A stretch of DNA of 42,838 nucleotides from Mycobacterium sp. ENV421 (GCF_002887815.1 NZ_PDHO01000035.1:1-42838); one strand, 5' to 3'; counted from the stretch's first letter, positions 31,595 to 39,276 are shown. The notes: a model not told the origin generated them from the letters alone. Numbers and translations: made by a program.

Positions 31595-32049
31595 AGTCCT
31601 GCCACCGAAGATACTGTGCCGGGCCGGTGGCGACGCACCTGAGACGGCGTCGCCGACGCCGCGGAGACGGTACGGATTCCGTCGTCGCGAGCCGGAGCCG
31701 CACCAGCACACCCGGCCAACCAGTGCCCGGACACTGGTTGGGCTGCGGGAACGGGGGCGTTCGGCAGCTAACCTTCGGATTCAATTTCGATGGGCGTCAA
31801 TATTTGCCATATCCGCACTGCCGCGTCCCATTTCCGGGACGGCCGAATCGGTGCTGAAGTGCCCATATAGCTACCCACAACAATATGTAGCCACACGACT
31901 GATTCCGTAGTACATTTCCCCCAGGTTGAGTTCACAGCCGCCCGGAGACGCCGGCGCGCGAGGGCTCGAGAACTTTCGCAGCGCAGCTTCGATTCGAAGA
32001 GCTTCGGCAGGCACATCCGGCATCGCGGAGTACCACTGATGGAGGCGCC
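31595..32049. other. 455-bp gene-free region between rhomboid and STAS genes
   Basis: No convincing coding frame was seen. The part around 31775-31925 is more AT-rich than the surroundings. It holds one perfect stem-loop (31716-31741) and a ribosome-binding site GGAGG before 32050. No clear SigF-type promoter was found. It could hold promoters for both divergent genes and perhaps a small RNA. Confidence 0.5.
31716..31741. repeat. Perfect 10-bp stem-loop
   Basis: CCAACCAGTG (31716-31725) and CACTGGTTGG (31732-31741) are exact reverse complements around a 6-nt loop. It lies 122 bp upstream of the rhomboid start. No T-run follows on either strand, so it could be an operator, or a leader hairpin in the rhomboid mRNA. 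Confidence 0.55.
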
Positions 32050-32490
32050 ATGACTTCAGCCACCGCCGCAGGACCCTTGGCTGTCACCCGCTTGGGCCGC
32101 GACCGCACGGACCGTGGAGCCTTCCGGTCCAGAGAGCTCAGCGCGACCACCCTGCTCATCGCCGCAGTCGGCGAGGTGGACGCGTCGAATGCCGGCGACA
32201 TGCTCGGTTACGTCGAGGACCACATCTCGGGGTATCAGCAGCTCGTGATCGACCTGTCGAAGCTCGACTTCTTCGCGATGGACGGGTTCTCGGCGCTGCA
32301 CACGCTCACCGTCCGGTGCTCGCGGCGCGGGATCGACTGGGTGCTGGTCCCCGGCCCCGCGGTTGCTCGCGTGCTGCGGGTCTGCGATCCGGAGGGGCTG
32401 GTCACCACGGCGGGCAACATCGTCTCGGCGGTGGCCGCTCTCGCCCGTGGCCCACACACCCATCTGCAGTTGGCCCCGCTGGCGAAGTAG
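32050..32490 (+). CDS. STAS-domain protein (anti-sigma factor antagonist-like)
   Basis: A 146-residue STAS domain protein resembling SpoIIAA/RsbV-type antagonists that release sigma factors. Family segments are TLLIAAVGEVDASNAGDM, QLVIDLSKLDFFAMDGFSALHTL and the C-terminal GIDWVLVPG. The usual phosphorylation site DSSG is replaced by DGFS, so the conserved Ser is Gly. That suggests either a constitutively active antagonist or a different control. ATG 32050 has GGAGG upstream. No anti-sigma kinase gene is adjacent. Confidence 0.83.
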   Translation: MTSATAAGPLAVTRLGRDRTDRGAFRSRELSATTLLIAAVGEVDASNAGDMLGYVEDHISGYQQLVIDLSKLDFFAMDGFSALHTLTVRCSRRGIDWVLVPGPAVARVLRVCDPEGLVTTAGNIVSAVAALARGPHTHLQLAPLAK

Positions 32491-32504
32491 CCGGCCGTCC
32501 CTTC

Positions 32505-32528
32505 CTAGACTGGTTCGATCGGTTCTAG
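32505..32528. promoter_or_regulatory. Imperfect palindrome before methyltransferase gene
   Basis: Outer arms CTAGA and TCTAG are exact, with 8 of 12 pairs matched over 24 bp. It lies 16 bp before the ATG at 32544, a likely operator position. Confidence 0.35.
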
Positions 32529-32543
32529 CGAAGGCGAGCAGCC

Positions 32544-33185
32544 ATGGCGACACACGGTCGCAATCTCAACGACCTGGTGACACGGTTCTGGAGCGTCGCC
32601 GCACCGCTCTACGACCATCCCCGTCTGCAGCACTGGGTTTACCAACCTGCCCAAGACGAGGTCATCGATGAGCTGCGCGCCCACGGCGCCTGCCGGATCG
32701 CTGACATCGCCTGCGGCACAGGTATTCTCGCGGCTCGCATCAAAGCCGAGCTGCAGCCCGACGAGGTGTACGGGGTGGACATGTCCGACGGCATGCTCAA
32801 GCAGGCCAAGGCGCGCGACCCTGAGGTGCAGTGGCGCAAGGGGCCGGCCGAACAACTGCCGTTCGACGACGAGTCGCTCGACGCCGTCGTCTCGACATCG
32901 GCCTTTCACTTCTTCGACCAGCCGGCGGCGATGCGCGAATTCCACCGGGTGCTGCGGCCCGGCGGGCTGGCGGCGGTTGCGACGATCAGCCCGCCGCAAC
33001 TGCCGCTGCTCGGCCAGCTGACCAACTCGCCCGCCAGTGCCGCGCACAACCCGTCGGCGCAGGAGATGCGCACGCTGTTCACCGACGCCGGTTTCACGAT
33101 CAGCGACCAGCACCGGGTGCACCGGCCGCTGTGGACCAAAGGCGTGTTCGACCTCATCACGATCGGGACGAAGCCCGCGTCCTGA
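32544..33185 (+). CDS. Class I SAM-dependent methyltransferase
   Basis: A 213-residue methyltransferase of the UbiE-like type. Motif I is DIACGTG (about residues 54-60), the acidic residue after strand 2 is D79 (VYGVDMSDGML), and motif post-I is LPFDDESLDAVVSTSAFHFF, followed by EFHRVLRPGGLAAV. These bind S-adenosylmethionine; the acceptor is unknown. It precedes the first VOC gene by 27 bp. A separate leaderless-type promoter is seen for that gene. Confidence 0.87.
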   Translation: MATHGRNLNDLVTRFWSVAAPLYDHPRLQHWVYQPAQDEVIDELRAHGACRIADIACGTGILAARIKAELQPDEVYGVDMSDGMLKQAKARDPEVQWRKGPAEQLPFDDESLDAVVSTSAFHFFDQPAAMREFHRVLRPGGLAAVATISPPQLPLLGQLTNSPASAAHNPSAQEMRTLFTDAGFTISDQHRVHRPLWTKGVFDLITIGTKPAS

Positions 33186-33198
33186 CCGATTCGGGCCG

Positions 33199-33204
33199 TA
33201 TCCT
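33199..33204 (+). promoter_or_regulatory. Predicted -10 hexamer (TATCCT), VOC gene
   Basis: TATCCT ends 8 nt before ATG 33213. There is no ribosome-binding site, fitting a leaderless start. Confidence 0.42.
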
Positions 33205-33212
33205 TCGACACC

Positions 33213-33620
33213 ATGGCCGTCGAGCTGCTCGCCCCCAGTGTCGAGATCGGTCTGGTGACCACCAATCTGGGTCCGATGGTGGAGTTCTACGAGCACTTCC
33301 TCGGGCTGCCGTTCCAGCTCGACCTCGACTTTCCCGGCGGCACCATGAAGCGCTACCTGATCGGTGACAACACCCTCAAACTCGTGACCTACGACCAACC
33401 GCCTCCCGCGGACCTCACCCCCGGCGGCGGACGCGCGCAGACCGGTGTCCGCTACATCTCGCTGGTGGTCACGAACGTCACCGAGGTGGCCGCCCAGGTC
33501 GCCGCCGCCGGGTACGACATCGTCGAACCGCTCACCGAATTCACCGCATTGCCCGGCATCGGGTGGTTCTTCGTGGCCGATCCCGACGGCAACTGGGTCG
33601 AGCTCGCCGGTCCGATCTGA
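33213..33620 (+). CDS. VOC family protein (glyoxalase/bleomycin-resistance fold)
   Basis: A 135-residue VOC-fold protein with the paired beta-alpha-beta-beta-beta modules. Motifs are GLVTTNLGPMVEFY, FPGGTMKRY and ADPDGNWVEL near the end, where the Glu is the usual metal ligand. The first-strand metal His is replaced (VEIGLVTT), so metal binding may be incomplete or use E11. About 70% of residues are identical to the next gene's product. It may be a dioxygenase, isomerase or binding protein; substrate unknown. Confidence 0.85.
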   Translation: MAVELLAPSVEIGLVTTNLGPMVEFYEHFLGLPFQLDLDFPGGTMKRYLIGDNTLKLVTYDQPPPADLTPGGGRAQTGVRYISLVVTNVTEVAAQVAAAGYDIVEPLTEFTALPGIGWFFVADPDGNWVELAGPI

Positions 33621-33668
33621 ACACCGCTCATCCGTCCGACGTCACCCACTCAACGCAGAGGAACACCT

Positions 33669-34076
33669 ATGGCCATCGAGCTACTCGCCAAGAACATCGA
33701 AGTCGGTTTGGTCACCACCAACCTGGGTCCGATGGTCGAGTTCTACGAGAACTTCCTGGGCCTGCCCTTCACCGGCGACCTCGACTTCCCCGGCGGCACC
33801 ATGAAGCGCTACGCACTCGGTGACAACGTGCTCAAGCTGATCACCCTCGACCAGCCGCCGGCCGCACCGGCGACGCCGGGGGGCGGACCGGCCGCGGCCG
33901 GCATCCGCTACTACACCGTGGTGGTGGCCAACACCACCACGGCCGCCGAGCAGGTCAAGGCCGCGGGCTACGAGATCGCCCAGGAGCTCGCGGAGTTCGC
34001 CCCGGTACCCGGCATGGGCTGGATGTTCGTCGCCGATCCGGACGGGAACTGGGTCGAGCTCGTCGGCCCGATGTAG
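33669..34076 (+). CDS. VOC family protein, tandem paralogue
   Basis: A 135-residue VOC-fold protein of the same length as its upstream neighbour, with 94 of 135 identical positions by direct alignment. The segments GLVTTNLGPMVEFYE, DLDFPGGTMKRY and FVADPDGNWVEL are unchanged, while residues near 50-80 and 100-115 differ most. This is a tandem duplication. The two may form a heterodimer or have split substrate range. The start ATG 33669 is about 10 nt after GAGGAA. Confidence 0.85.
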   Translation: MAIELLAKNIEVGLVTTNLGPMVEFYENFLGLPFTGDLDFPGGTMKRYALGDNVLKLITLDQPPAAPATPGGGPAAAGIRYYTVVVANTTTAAEQVKAAGYEIAQELAEFAPVPGMGWMFVADPDGNWVELVGPM

Positions 34077-34087
34077 ATCGCGGCCCG

Positions 34088-34093
34088 TACCCT
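34088..34093 (+). promoter_or_regulatory. Predicted -10 hexamer (TACCCT), nitrobindin gene
   Basis: TACCCT ends 7 nt before GTG 34101, and no Shine-Dalgarno is seen. Leaderless start likely. Confidence 0.43.
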
Positions 34094-34100
34094 GGGCATC

Positions 34101-34586
34101 GTGCCCGAGCTTCATCCCGACGTCGCGGTCCTGGCGCCCCTGCTGGGGACCTGGACCGGTGCCGGCACCGGCGAGTACCCGACCATCGAGACGTTCGGTT
34201 ACGTCGAAGAGGTCGCGATCGGACACGTCGGCAAGCCCTTCCTGACCTACTCGCAGCGGACCAGGGCCACCGACGACGGCCGGCCCCTGCACGCAGAGAC
34301 CGGCTACCTGCGGGTGCCGTCGCCCGGCCGGATCGAACTTGTCGTCGCCCATCCCACCGGGGTCACCGAGATCGACGAAGGCAAGCTGTCGGAGACCGGC
34401 GACGGCCTGGCGATCGAGCTCGACTCCACCGCCATCGGGCTCACCGGTTCGGCGAAAAGCGTTACCGCCCTGAGCCGTTCGTTCCAACTCGCCGGTGACG
34501 AACTAACCTACAGCGTGCGGATGGCCGCCGTCGGCGTGCCGCTCACCCACCATCTGGCCGCGACCCTGCACAGGAAGCAGGGGTGA
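34101..34586 (+). CDS. Nitrobindin family haem-binding protein
   Basis: A 161-residue beta-barrel protein of the nitrobindin/FABP-like (THAP4-related) family; M. tuberculosis homologues are Rv2717c and Rv0813c. The N-terminal signature GTWTGAGTGEYPTI (16-29) and the C-terminal THHLAATLHR (149-158) with the haem-ligand His are present. The family binds ferric haem b and isomerises peroxynitrite to nitrate. Start GTG 34101. It overlaps the esterase gene by 4 bases (GTGA). Likely role: defence against nitrogen oxides. Confidence 0.87.
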   Translation: MPELHPDVAVLAPLLGTWTGAGTGEYPTIETFGYVEEVAIGHVGKPFLTYSQRTRATDDGRPLHAETGYLRVPSPGRIELVVAHPTGVTEIDEGKLSETGDGLAIELDSTAIGLTGSAKSVTALSRSFQLAGDELTYSVRMAAVGVPLTHHLAATLHRKQG

Positions 34587-35836
34587 GCCACTCCCCCGCC
34601 GGGGACGGCCGGATTCGCGTCCCGACCGACCTCGGCGCCGTCACCGACGTCGGCGCCGAGGACCACGCCGACATCTCGGCGGCCACCGCCGACCGGATCT
34701 GGGAATCGGTGCGGCACTGGTACGCCGCGGGCATGCACCCCGCAATCCAACTGTGCCTGCGGCACAACGGAAGAGTCGTGCTCAACCGCGCGATCGGCCA
34801 CGGTTGGGGCAACGGTCCGGCCGACCCGCCGGACGCCGAGAAGGTGCCTGTCACCGTCGACACCCCGTTCTGTGTGTACTCCGCGGCCAAGGCCATCAGC
34901 ACGACGGTGGTGCACATGCTCGTCGAGCGCGGCGAGTTCTCCCTGGAGGACCGGGTCTGCGACTACCTGCCGAACTACACCAGCTACGGCAAGGACCGCA
35001 CCACCATCCGGCATGTGATCACCCACAGCGCCGGCGTGCCGTTCGCCACCGGGCCACGACCGGACCTCAAACGGATGAACGAGAGTGCTTACGCGCGCGA
35101 GAAACTCGGTGAGCTCAAGCCCATCCACCGGCCGGGCTTGATGCACATCTACCACGGGCTGACCTGGGGTCCGCTGGTCCGCGAGATCGTCTCGGCCGCA
35201 ACCGGGCGCAACATCCGCGACATCCTCGCCGAGGACATCCTGGACCCGCTGGGGTTCCGCTGGACGAACTACGGCGTGGCAGAACAGGATGTCCCGCTGG
35301 TGGCGCCGAGCCACGTCACGGGTAAACCACTGCCTGCGCCGATCGCCAAAGCGTTCCGGGCCGCCGTCGGCGGAACCCCGCAGCAGATCATCCCGTTCTC
35401 CAACACCCCGCTGTTCCTGACCGGTGTCGTCCCGTCGTCCAGCACGGTGTCCAACGCCGACGAACTGTCGCGCTTCGCCGAAATCCTGCGGCGCGGAGGT
35501 GAACTCGACGGCGTCCGGGTCATGCGTCCGGAGACGCTCCGCGCGGCGGTGGCACCCGCACGCCGGCTGCGGCCCGATATCGCGACCGGGTTCGCACCGA
35601 TGCGCTGGGGCACCGGCTACATGCTCGGATCCACCCGGTTCGGGCCGTTCGGACGCGACGCACCCGGCGCCGTCGGCCACACCGGGCTGACCAACATCGC
35701 GGTCTGGGCGGATCCGGAACGCCAACTGTCGGTCGGACTGGTCAGCAGCGGTAAACCCGGACAGCACCGCGAAGCGGGCCGCTACAGCGACGTGCTGGAT
35801 CGCATCAACGCTGAGATCCCCCGCGTCCGCGGGTGA
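34583..35836 (+). CDS. Beta-lactamase-fold serine hydrolase/esterase
   Basis: A 417-residue class C beta-lactamase-fold protein of the type seen in mycobacterial Lip esterases (for example LipE). The SxxK motif is S100-AAK103 (VYSAAKAIS), the Tyr motif is Y190-H-G, and the third motif reads GHTG in the C-terminal part (AVGHTGLTNIA). There is no signal peptide, so a cytoplasmic esterase is more likely than a penicillin-binding protein. GTG start overlaps the nitrobindin stop, so the pair is co-translated. Substrate unknown. Confidence 0.86.
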   Translation: MSHSPAGDGRIRVPTDLGAVTDVGAEDHADISAATADRIWESVRHWYAAGMHPAIQLCLRHNGRVVLNRAIGHGWGNGPADPPDAEKVPVTVDTPFCVYSAAKAISTTVVHMLVERGEFSLEDRVCDYLPNYTSYGKDRTTIRHVITHSAGVPFATGPRPDLKRMNESAYAREKLGELKPIHRPGLMHIYHGLTWGPLVREIVSAATGRNIRDILAEDILDPLGFRWTNYGVAEQDVPLVAPSHVTGKPLPAPIAKAFRAAVGGTPQQIIPFSNTPLFLTGVVPSSSTVSNADELSRFAEILRRGGELDGVRVMRPETLRAAVAPARRLRPDIATGFAPMRWGTGYMLGSTRFGPFGRDAPGAVGHTGLTNIAVWADPERQLSVGLVSSGKPGQHREAGRYSDVLDRINAEIPRVRG

Positions 35837-35860
35837 ATTGTGCCGGCCCGGCACGGTCGA

Positions 35861-35866
35861 TAACGT
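35861..35866 (+). promoter_or_regulatory. Predicted -10 hexamer (TAACGT), small ORF
   Basis: TAACGT ends 7 nt before ATG 35874. This spacing supports expression of the 41-residue ORF as a leaderless transcript. Confidence 0.42.
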
Positions 35867-35873
35867 ACCGACC

Positions 35874-35999
35874 ATGGGTGACTCGCTGCTGCAGCAACAA
35901 CTCGACGAGGTACGTGCCCTGCTGCAGCGGGCGCGCGAGCTGTTCGGCCCGAATCCCGTTGCGCCGCCGGAGGTTGCCTCCGCCGACGGCGACCGGTAA
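35874..35999 (+). CDS. Small protein, 41 residues
   Basis: ATG to TAA encodes MGDSLLQQQLDEVRALLQRA followed by RELFGPNPVAPPEVASADGDR. The first half is a good amphipathic helix with a Leu heptad-like spacing; the tail is Pro/Ala rich and acidic. A leaderless-type -10 lies at the right distance, and the ORF ends 4 bases before the convergent stop at 36004, filling an otherwise empty gap. It may be a partner of the adjacent type VII-like locus. No homology is recognised. Confidence 0.45.
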   Translation: MGDSLLQQQLDEVRALLQRARELFGPNPVAPPEVASADGDR

Positions 36000-36003
36000 C
36001 CGC

Positions 36004-36309
36004 TCAGGATTCGTCGGACCGCAGCCGATGCTGCCGCAGCGCCTCGGTGGCCAGCTCGAGGTCGCGGCTGCTCGCCACATCGTCTGACGGGGTGTGGCCC
36101 GCCGCCACGATCTCGGCGCGCACCTGCATCAGCGCTTTCAGATTCGACACGTCCGCGGTCAGCAGGATGCCCTGCGCCAAGGTCTGCGCGTCGGCGTCCA
36201 TCGCGGGTTCGGCCAGGGCCACGCTGTGCAGGTAACCACCCCGGCAGGACCGGAACAGGATGTGCCCGCTGGGATGGACCGCGTCGAACTCGGGATCGGG
36301 TTCGGTCAT
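36004..36309 (-). CDS. EspD-like (DUF2694-type) protein, Rv0028-like
   Basis: A 101-residue protein with the position and length of M. tuberculosis Rv0028 (101 residues). It has a compact N-terminal region (GHILFRSCRGGYLHSVALAEPAM) followed by ADAQTLAQGILLTADVSNLKALMQVRAEIVAAG and a charged C-terminus. It resembles EspD-type proteins that partner EspC in ESX secretion, but I cannot confirm the family. Overlaps the upstream EspC-like gene by 4 bases. Confidence 0.7.
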   Translation of the reverse strand: MTEPDPEFDAVHPSGHILFRSCRGGYLHSVALAEPAMDADAQTLAQGILLTADVSNLKALMQVRAEIVAAGHTPSDDVASSRDLELATEALRQHRLRSDES

Positions 36310-36623
36310 GAACCGTCCCGGGTGATGCGGCCGAGCTCGGCGGCGGCGGCGCTGTCCTGGTGTTCCCAGACGTCGGCGGCGTGGCTCAGATTGGTCGCGA
36401 GTTCGGCGTGGGCCGCGGCCTGCTGCTCGTAGCAGGCCCGCCGCTGATCCAGCAGTTCGCGGCCGGCGTCGCGCAGCTCACCGAAGATCGGGCCCAGCGA
36501 GTCGAGACTGGCGAGGATGTCGGCGTGCCGGGCGGGCACCGTGCTCAGCTGCTCGGCGGTGTCCTGGTGGTCGCGGGCCGCGCGGCGCAGCTCGTCGGGT
36601 ACCACGTGGATGCGCTCTGCCAT
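36306..36623 (-). CDS. EspC-like type VII secretion-associated protein, Rv0027-like
   Basis: A 105-residue all-helical protein of the EspC/DUF2580 type, the size of M. tuberculosis Rv0027 (105 residues). The N-terminal MAERIHVVPDELRRAARDHQ is typical, followed by a long helix-turn-helix (IFGELRDAGRELLDQRRACYEQQ) and a C-terminal segment with W-E-H-Q-D, which loosely fits the [YWH]xxx[DE] export signal of type VII substrates. The start follows 1 base after the DUF4226-type gene stop. EspC-like proteins are exported by ESX systems, but no ESX ATPase is in this window, so it would have to use one encoded elsewhere. Confidence 0.8.
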   Translation of the reverse strand: MAERIHVVPDELRRAARDHQDTAEQLSTVPARHADILASLDSLGPIFGELRDAGRELLDQRRACYEQQAAAHAELATNLSHAADVWEHQDSAAAAELGRITRDGS

Positions 36624-36624
36624 G

Positions 36625-38022
36625 TCACTCTCCTATCGCCGGCGGACCGGCTGTCACCGCGGGCCGGGTCGGCGCGGGTCGGTCGGGTCTCGGGGTCGTG
36701 GTTCCGGCGCCCGGCTCAGGCGGATGCTCCCACCCTAGGAAGCTCGGGCCCGCGACGCTGGCAATGGGCTGGATCTGGTTGTTGAGCACCGCCTTGCCGT
36801 TGCCCACCGCCAGCGCATGCCGGTCAGTCAGCATCCCGATGTCACCGGGCGACACCCGGGCGGCGTCCACGGGATGCGAGACCACGGTGCCCGGGGCCGG
36901 GATCGTGATGCCTTGCTGCCGGAACGCCTCCGGGATGGGCGTTCCGGCCACCGCGGCGGTGATGGCTGCCGCCAGTTGAGGCGTCGGCGCGGTCACCGTT
37001 TCACCGGTGGGCAGGGTGACCACGGTCGAGTCGTCGGGAGGCGGCGTATCGGACTCCTCCCCCGCGCTGCTGTCGTCGTCGGCCGCCGGATCGGCCGGAG
37101 CGTCGTCGATCGGCTGGTCCGGCACCGGCTCGTCGAGCAGGTCAGAGGTGTCTGCGGACGGCAGCCGCGGCGGGGTGAGAGTGTCGAATGTCGGCGGCAC
37201 GGGGCTCGGACCGGCCGGCGCACCCGCACCGGTGCCGCCGCCCGTCGCGGGAATCGCGGCCATGGGCGGGATCATCGGCGCGGCGACCGGCTGGCCGCCG
37301 GCGGCGGCAGGGTCAGGCGGCGGCGCGAGGTCGTCGGGCAACAGGCCATCGATGAACGGGTCCGGGCCGAGATCCGGCGGGAGGTCGACGGCCGGCTCAG
37401 CCGGTGTCGCGGCCACCGGGGCGGCATCGGGTGCGGCCTCGGCTGCGGAGTCCGGGGTGGCACCGACGTACAGCGATGCCAGCGCGGCGGCCAAGGACGC
37501 CTTCGAGGTGGCGTCCAGTCCCGCGGTCTCCACGACGGTCTTGATATCGCGCAACTTGTCGATCAGATACCGCTGGAACGCGCGCGCACCGGCCGGGGTG
37601 TCGAGGTCGGTGCGGGCCGCGACGGCGGCCTCGATGTCCCTCTGCAGACCATCGAGGGCTTCCCGGCCCGCGGTATGGACGGCATGGGCATTGAGAACCG
37701 CGGTGATCACCTGCAAGTCGAGCTGTGCGCTCACCGAATTCTGATGTGCCAGTGAAGTTTCAGCCGTCCGAATGGCGTCCGCGGCCCGCCCCTCCCCCAC
37801 GCCGGGCGACTGGTCGATGGGTGCCACCGGGTCGAGGGCGGCGGGATGCTGCGCGCGAATCTTGGCCACTACGTTGTCGATTGCGCTCGGCGACACCACA
37901 CTGACCGGGCTGGTGATCGTGGCGAGGTCGGTGTCCGAGAGCCCCGTCAGCCAGGCCCGGCTGTCACCGGTGACCGCACCGACGCGCGCGATCACGTCGA
38001 GCAGGTCTTGGTAACTCGCCAC
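36625..38022 (-). CDS. DUF4226-type protein with Pro/Ala-rich linker, Rv0026-like
   Basis: A 465-residue protein corresponding in place and size to Rv0026 (448 residues). An N-terminal helical part leads into a segment (about 82-185) similar to the whole of the adjacent 119-residue protein (IEAAVAARTDLDTP...RYLIDKLRDI). Residues about 190-335 are a Pro/Ala/Asp-rich linker. The C-terminal part reads VSPGDIGMLTDRHALAVGNGKAV, which resembles the second half of the NlpC/P60 domain of the next-but-one protein (VRPGDLVFPHAGHVQMAIGNGL), keeping His but not Cys. It is likely a cell-wall scaffold or non-catalytic partner rather than an enzyme. No signal peptide. Confidence 0.78.
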   Translation of the reverse strand: MASYQDLLDVIARVGAVTGDSRAWLTGLSDTDLATITSPVSVVSPSAIDNVVAKIRAQHPAALDPVAPIDQSPGVGEGRAADAIRTAETSLAHQNSVSAQLDLQVITAVLNAHAVHTAGREALDGLQRDIEAAVAARTDLDTPAGARAFQRYLIDKLRDIKTVVETAGLDATSKASLAAALASLYVGATPDSAAEAAPDAAPVAATPAEPAVDLPPDLGPDPFIDGLLPDDLAPPPDPAAAGGQPVAAPMIPPMAAIPATGGGTGAGAPAGPSPVPPTFDTLTPPRLPSADTSDLLDEPVPDQPIDDAPADPAADDDSSAGEESDTPPPDDSTVVTLPTGETVTAPTPQLAAAITAAVAGTPIPEAFRQQGITIPAPGTVVSHPVDAARVSPGDIGMLTDRHALAVGNGKAVLNNQIQPIASVAGPSFLGWEHPPEPGAGTTTPRPDRPAPTRPAVTAGPPAIGE

Positions 38023-38080
38023 CGGTGCCCTCTCATGCCGGCGACTGTATCCAGGCGGTGTTCGGGTGACAATTCACCCG

Positions 38081-38440
38081 TCAGGAAGGTGTGGACGACA
38101 CCTGGTAGCGGTCCAGAAGTCGCTGGAGCGCCGCGGTTTTGGCGGCGGCTTCGGCGCGCGCGGCGATCAGCACATCGCTGATTTCGCGTTGCTTGGCGAG
38201 CAGAAACCGCGCGAACTCGCGTCCCTCGACGGGCGCGGTGACAGTGTTCGCAGCGACCGCCGCCTCGATCTCGGCGTTGATAGCGTCGAGCTTGCGGATC
38301 GCCTCGGTTGCGGCGGCATGCGCGGCCGACACCACCTCGGCCAGTTCGGCGTCCGCCCCGGCGAGGTCGCGGTCCCGCGCGGCGAGCAGCGATCGAGCCG
38401 ACTCGAGGGCCTCGGCCGAGGCTCCGACGTGCTCTGCCAT
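38081..38440 (-). CDS. DUF4226 domain protein, Rv0025-like
   Basis: A 119-residue all-helical protein corresponding to Rv0025 (120 residues). The core LDAINAEIEAAVAANT ... EGREFARFLLAKQREI is also found in the 465-residue neighbour, and in a more diverged form in the N-terminal region of the NlpC/P60 protein. It has no signal peptide or membrane segment. A coiled-coil or docking domain role is inferred. It lies 58 bp upstream of the 465-residue protein gene on the same strand. Confidence 0.78.
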   Translation of the reverse strand: MAEHVGASAEALESARSLLAARDRDLAGADAELAEVVSAAHAAATEAIRKLDAINAEIEAAVAANTVTAPVEGREFARFLLAKQREISDVLIAARAEAAAKTAALQRLLDRYQVSSTPS

Positions 38441-38487
38441 GCGTCGACGGTACTCAGCGAGATTTCGCCGAACAACTCACCACTCGG

Positions 38488-39276
38488 CTAAGCCGGCCGG
38501 CGGATCGCGATGTCGGGACCCAGTCGGCTGATCCGGACGTTGGCACCGGAGTAGGGCGCCTCGACCACCAGTCCGTTGCCGATCGCCATCTGGACATGGC
38601 CGGCATGCGGGAACACCAGATCACCGGGGCGGACGTGGGAACGCGGTACCGGAACCCCGTCATTGATCTGGTCGTAGGTGGTGCGGTGCAGTGGCACCCC
38701 CGCCTGGGCGTAGGCCCACTTCACCAGGCCTGAACAGTCGAAGCGATCCGGGCCGGTAGCTCCCCACACGTAGGGGCAACCCAGCCGCGAGAGCGCGGCG
38801 CGCACGGCCAGCGCAGCCCGTGAACTCGGTGCCGGCAACCGGCGGTGCCCACGGCGATATCGCAGCGCGCGCAACAGCGCGAGACGACGCCGGGCTCGAC
38901 GCCGGGCGGCCAGGACGTGCGCGTGCTGGGCGCGCAGCCGGGCGGCCCTGCGCCGCAGCAACTCTCGTTGAGCGACCGGGTTGTCCGGGGTGGTGGCGGC
39001 ATCGGCGTGGGCGGCGTCGAGCACGGCCCGGGTTTGCCGCTGAGCCTCCTGATGATCGCGCTGGACACGGGCCAGGATTGCCGACACCTCGGCGTCGACA
39101 CGGCGGGCGCCGTCGAGTTCGGTGCGTCCCCGTTCGGCCGCACGGTGATAGGCGGTGGGCAACCCATCGCCCGGGGACGACGCCACCGCGGGTGCCGCAT
39201 CGAGCACCCCCACCGCCTGCCGGCCGGAGAACAGCGCATGGGCGCGGCTGAGGATCTCCACCTCGGGGGCGGTCAT
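38488..39276 (-). CDS. NlpC/P60 domain peptidoglycan hydrolase, Rv0024-like
   Basis: A 262-residue protein, similar in order and length to Rv0024 (281 residues). The C-terminal NlpC/P60 domain holds the catalytic Cys in RFDCSGLVKWAYAQAGVPL, the His in HAGHVQMAIG and the third residue probably in NGLVVEAP. The domain is of the RipA/RipB type, which cleaves D-Glu-meso-Dap bonds in peptidoglycan stems. The N-terminal half is helical and charge-rich (RRRARRRLALLRALRYRRG) and shows faint similarity to the DUF4226 domain. No Sec signal or membrane anchor is seen, so export would need another route. ATG 39276 overlaps the XRE stop (ATGA). Confidence 0.86.
   Translation of the reverse strand: MTAPEVEILSRAHALFSGRQAVGVLDAAPAVASSPGDGLPTAYHRAAERGRTELDGARRVDAEVSAILARVQRDHQEAQRQTRAVLDAAHADAATTPDNPVAQRELLRRRAARLRAQHAHVLAARRRARRRLALLRALRYRRGHRRLPAPSSRAALAVRAALSRLGCPYVWGATGPDRFDCSGLVKWAYAQAGVPLHRTTYDQINDGVPVPRSHVRPGDLVFPHAGHVQMAIGNGLVVEAPYSGANVRISRLGPDIAIRRPA

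Noticed and set aside
31768..32016. Possible 82-residue minus-strand protein in the gene-free region
   Set aside because: No domain, poor codon pattern for this genome and no ribosome-binding site noticed.
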